NCBI GenBank assembly: GCA_937873695.1
Contig: CALMYL010000028.1
Coordinates: 52,081 to 116,080 of the forward strand
Length of the DNA: 64,000 nucleotides
Source: an uncultured Ignavibacteria bacterium
GTDB taxonomy: Bacteria; Bacteroidota; Ignavibacteria; Tepidaquicellales; OLB5
Direction of reading: 5' to 3'
Part shown: positions 62,291-64,000 of the stretch, piece after piece
Numbering within the stretch: the stretch's first letter is position 1
Layout of the letters: every line of letters begins with the position of its first letter
Translations under genes and position numbers: made by a program
Notes under the pieces: model-generated
Seen by the model: only the letters and a program-made list of their open reading frames with translations
Database searches by the model: none
What the model was told of the DNA's origin: nothing

Positions 62291-62692
62291 ATGATATCAA
62301 AGGCTCAGCAGAACAGACTGGTTAAAAAAGCGCTTGAAGTTATTAAGAACTCATATTCGCCGCATTCAGGCTTTAGAGTGGGGGCTGCCCTGCTGGGCAA
62401 AAACGGGAAGGTTTTTGCCGGAACAAATGTAGAATTTGATGCCTTTTCGCTGACTGTTTGTGCTGAACGTGCCGCGATTTTCAACGGTATTTCCGGCGGA
62501 GAGAAGAAATTTACCGCAATTGCAGTCGCAACAAGCTCGGATAAGTTCATACACCCGTGCGGTTTATGCCGTCAGGCACTGGTTGAATTTAACCCTGATA
62601 TGGAAGTAATATTAGTTACTAAAAGCAAGAAAATTAAGCATATTATTTTAAAGGACATTATGCCAGATTATTTTAAGTTAAACAGAGTATAA
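62291..62692 (+). CDS. cdd: Cytidine deaminase
   Basis: 133 residues, the usual length of the tetrameric class. The zinc site is present: Cys57-Ala58-Glu59 in [11 protein letters not shown] and HPCGLCRQ with Cys90 and Cys93. It deaminates cytidine and deoxycytidine to uridine forms in pyrimidine salvage. The substrate-contact region is slightly altered: [10 protein letters not shown] instead of the usual NVEN-x-S. It is followed 13 bases later by thymidine kinase. Confidence 0.93.
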   Translation: MISKAQQNRLVKKALEVIKNSYSPHSGFRVGAALLGKNGKVFAGTNVEFDAFSLTVCAERAAIFNGISGGEKKFTAIAVATSSDKFIHPCGLCRQALVEFNPDMEVILVTKSKKIKHIILKDIMPDYFKLNRV

Positions 62693-62705
62693 CGGAATTT
62701 CACGA

Positions 62706-63272
62706 ATGCACGATATAGAAAATAAAAAAATGATGGGGCAGATAGAAGTTATCTGCGGAAGTATGTTCAGCGGCAAAACTGAGGAGCTGATAAGAAGGCT
62801 CAGACGGGCCCAAATAGCAAAGCAGCGGGTAGAGATTTTTAAACCAAAAATTGATAACAGGTACAGCGAGAGTGATATTGTTTCACATAGCGAACAGAAG
62901 ATCCCCAGTACAGTAGTTGAGACTGCAGAACAAATATTGCTCTTTTCGGCGGAAGCTGATGTTATCGGGGTTGATGAGGCTCAATTTTTCGATTCATACC
63001 TGGTGGAAGTATGTCAGAAACTGGCTGCACAGGGAAAGCGTGTCATTGTGGCAGGTTTAGATACTGATTACAGGGCAATTCCCTTTGAACCAATGCCTCA
63101 ATTGCTTGCAATTGCTGAGTATATTACAAAAACCCTGGCTGTGTGCATGAAATGCGGAGCGCCGGCAAATCGTACTCAGAGAATATCAAACACTGGAGAC
63201 CGGGTCCTTGTTGGTGCAACTGACCTGTACGAGGCACGCTGCAGAAGCTGTTATGAACCGCCGGAAGACTAA
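62706..63272 (+). CDS. tdk: Thymidine kinase
   Basis: 188 residues, type II (TK1-like). P-loop GSMFSGKT (18-25), VDEAQFFD with the catalytic Glu91, the lasso segment with [20 protein letters not shown], and four zinc cysteines (147, 150, 179, 182). It phosphorylates thymidine to dTMP with ATP. Together with cdd upstream this makes a short pyrimidine-salvage operon. Confidence 0.95.
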   Translation: MHDIENKKMMGQIEVICGSMFSGKTEELIRRLRRAQIAKQRVEIFKPKIDNRYSESDIVSHSEQKIPSTVVETAEQILLFSAEADVIGVDEAQFFDSYLVEVCQKLAAQGKRVIVAGLDTDYRAIPFEPMPQLLAIAEYITKTLAVCMKCGAPANRTQRISNTGDRVLVGATDLYEARCRSCYEPPED

Positions 63273-63274
63273 AT

Positions 63275-63709
63275 ATGAATTCCAGAGCTATACACCCCGA
63301 TTTTTTGACATTACTAAAGCTGAAAGGTCCGGTTTTAGTTGAGATTTTTACTGATCTCAGAGCATTTGTAATGGATATTTATCCCGATTGTTATGAATTG
63401 TTATACCATACTCATGCACTAACTGCAGTATTTTCCATAACAGAAAAACTTTCAGATGCTTATTGTATGCTTCCTGTATACACAAATCATGTAAATCTTG
63501 GCTTCAACAAAGGCACATTGCTAGATGACCCCCATAAACTTCTTCAGGGAACAGGAAAACTAATACGCCACATTCCGGTTATTAGTTATGGAGATTACAG
63601 GAACAATAAAGTAAAAGCTCTAATCAGTTCTGCAATTGATCTTGCCAAAAAAGACTATGAAAATATAGCCAGAGGAAACGGTAAAACAATTTCAAAAATA
63701 AAAAAGTGA
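63275..63709 (+). CDS. DUF1801 family protein
   Basis: 144 residues. It matches the DUF1801/YdhG fold: LVEIFTDLRAFVMDIYPDCY, AVFSITEKLSDAYCMLPVYT and VNLGFNKGTLLDDPHKLLQG, followed by IRHIPVI. No enzymatic role is known; members bind small ligands or act in frataxin-like roles (inferred elsewhere). It follows tdk by two bases, so it is part of the salvage operon. Confidence 0.82.
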   Translation: MNSRAIHPDFLTLLKLKGPVLVEIFTDLRAFVMDIYPDCYELLYHTHALTAVFSITEKLSDAYCMLPVYTNHVNLGFNKGTLLDDPHKLLQGTGKLIRHIPVISYGDYRNNKVKALISSAIDLAKKDYENIARGNGKTISKIKK

Positions 63710-63781
63710 AGCTGGATTCATTTAACATTATTTGATAGTTTATTGAAAAGAGTCATAACATCATTCGGCACAGCGTTTAAA

Positions 63782-64000
63782 GCGACCTCCCCAACCCCTC
63801 CAAAGGAGGGGCTTGAAAAGCAAAAGACTTTGATATGAATAGTGATAGTGACATAACTCAAAAAGCGACCTCCCCAACCCCACCAAAGGAGGGACTTGAA
63901 AAGCAGAAGACTCTTGATATGAATAGTGATAGTGGCATAGCTCAGAAAGCGACCTCCCCAACCCCTCCAAAGGAGGGGCTTGAAAAGCAAAAGACTTTGA
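63782..64000. repeat. 83/84-bp tandem repeat array (truncated by the window edge)
   Basis: Units begin at 63782, 63865 and 63949, each with the palindrome CCCCTCC-AAA-GGAGGGG or a variant, a GAAAAGCA segment and a TATGAATAGTGATAG segment. At least two complete units and a third partial one are present, continuing past 64000. Minus-strand frames through it merely translate the repeat and are not genes. Confidence 0.9.

Noticed and set aside
63718..63990. Minus-strand frame encoding repeats of WRGWGGRFLS
   Set aside because: It is only the translation of the 83/84-bp tandem repeat; there is no start signal or domain.
63782..64000. CRISPR array
   Set aside because: The whole 83/84-bp unit repeats, spacers included, and no cas gene is near.

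Overview
The window looks like chromosomal DNA of an Ignavibacteria-type member of the Bacteroidetes/Chlorobi group. The evidence is the SprA outer-membrane channel of type IX secretion at the left edge, nine secreted proteins ending in the 'NYPNPFNP' sorting domain, promoters of the Bacteroidetes kind (TTG, about 20 bp, TAnnTTTG), and weak or absent Shine-Dalgarno sequences. No rRNA, tRNA, CRISPR array, transposase, integrase or phage gene was seen. This is an ordinary chromosomal segment with accessory secreted proteins and many short palindromic repeats.

Layout. 1-3910: 5' part of sprA (minus). 4055-6437: HNH endonuclease-like protein and an aldehyde dehydrogenase. 6542-10314: two secreted propeller-like proteins, each downstream of one copy of a roughly 69-bp direct repeat, with a probably truncated small gene between. 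10439-14953: aminotransferase, nuoM, nhaD-type antiporter, small zinc-ribbon protein. 15002-21877: secreted sialidase-like protein, peptidase T, a VOC protein, a secreted HExxH protein and envelope proteins. 22002-26328 (minus): semialdehyde-type dehydrogenase, SulP transporter and rhodanese/metallo-beta-lactamase enzyme. 26486-35121: secreted protein, beta-CASP nuclease, WG-repeat protein, lipoprotein hydrolase, nuoN, VWA protein, NHL-like protein, ssb. 35231-41405: two secreted proteins, the second apparently one roughly 1560-residue protein split by a frameshift at a run of six C. 41670-44669 (minus): carbamoyltransferase, its predicted GTPase partner, small secreted protein. 45120-47311: nuoK-nuoL. 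47416-50469 (minus): organophosphate transporter, DMT-like membrane protein, HAD phosphatase. 50568-55911: rRNA methyltransferase, DUF2007 protein and three paralogous LVIVD-repeat secreted proteins. 56040-62162 (minus): NtrC-like regulator, CvpA, TPR protein, lipoprotein, phosphofructokinase and glycosyltransferase 9. 62291-63709: cytidine deaminase, thymidine kinase, DUF1801 protein. 63782-64000: an 83/84-bp tandem repeat running off the edge.

How the genes work together. Three functional sets stand out. First, type IX secretion: SprA is the export channel and nine cargo proteins carry the matching C-terminal signal. Second, respiration: the membrane-arm subunits NuoK, L, M and N of complex I are present but spread over 35 kb in three separate transcription units, one of them paired with a Na+/H+ antiporter. 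Third, salvage and central metabolism: cytidine deaminase with thymidine kinase, a stand-alone aspartate carbamoyltransferase, and a phosphofructokinase with residues predicting pyrophosphate dependence.

The most unusual observations are the frameshifted giant secreted protein, palindromic repeats read through in frame inside secreted-protein genes, the regulator lacking a GAFTGA loop, the repeat pair upstream of paralogous genes, and the scattered complex I genes. No clear new multi-gene system was identified.
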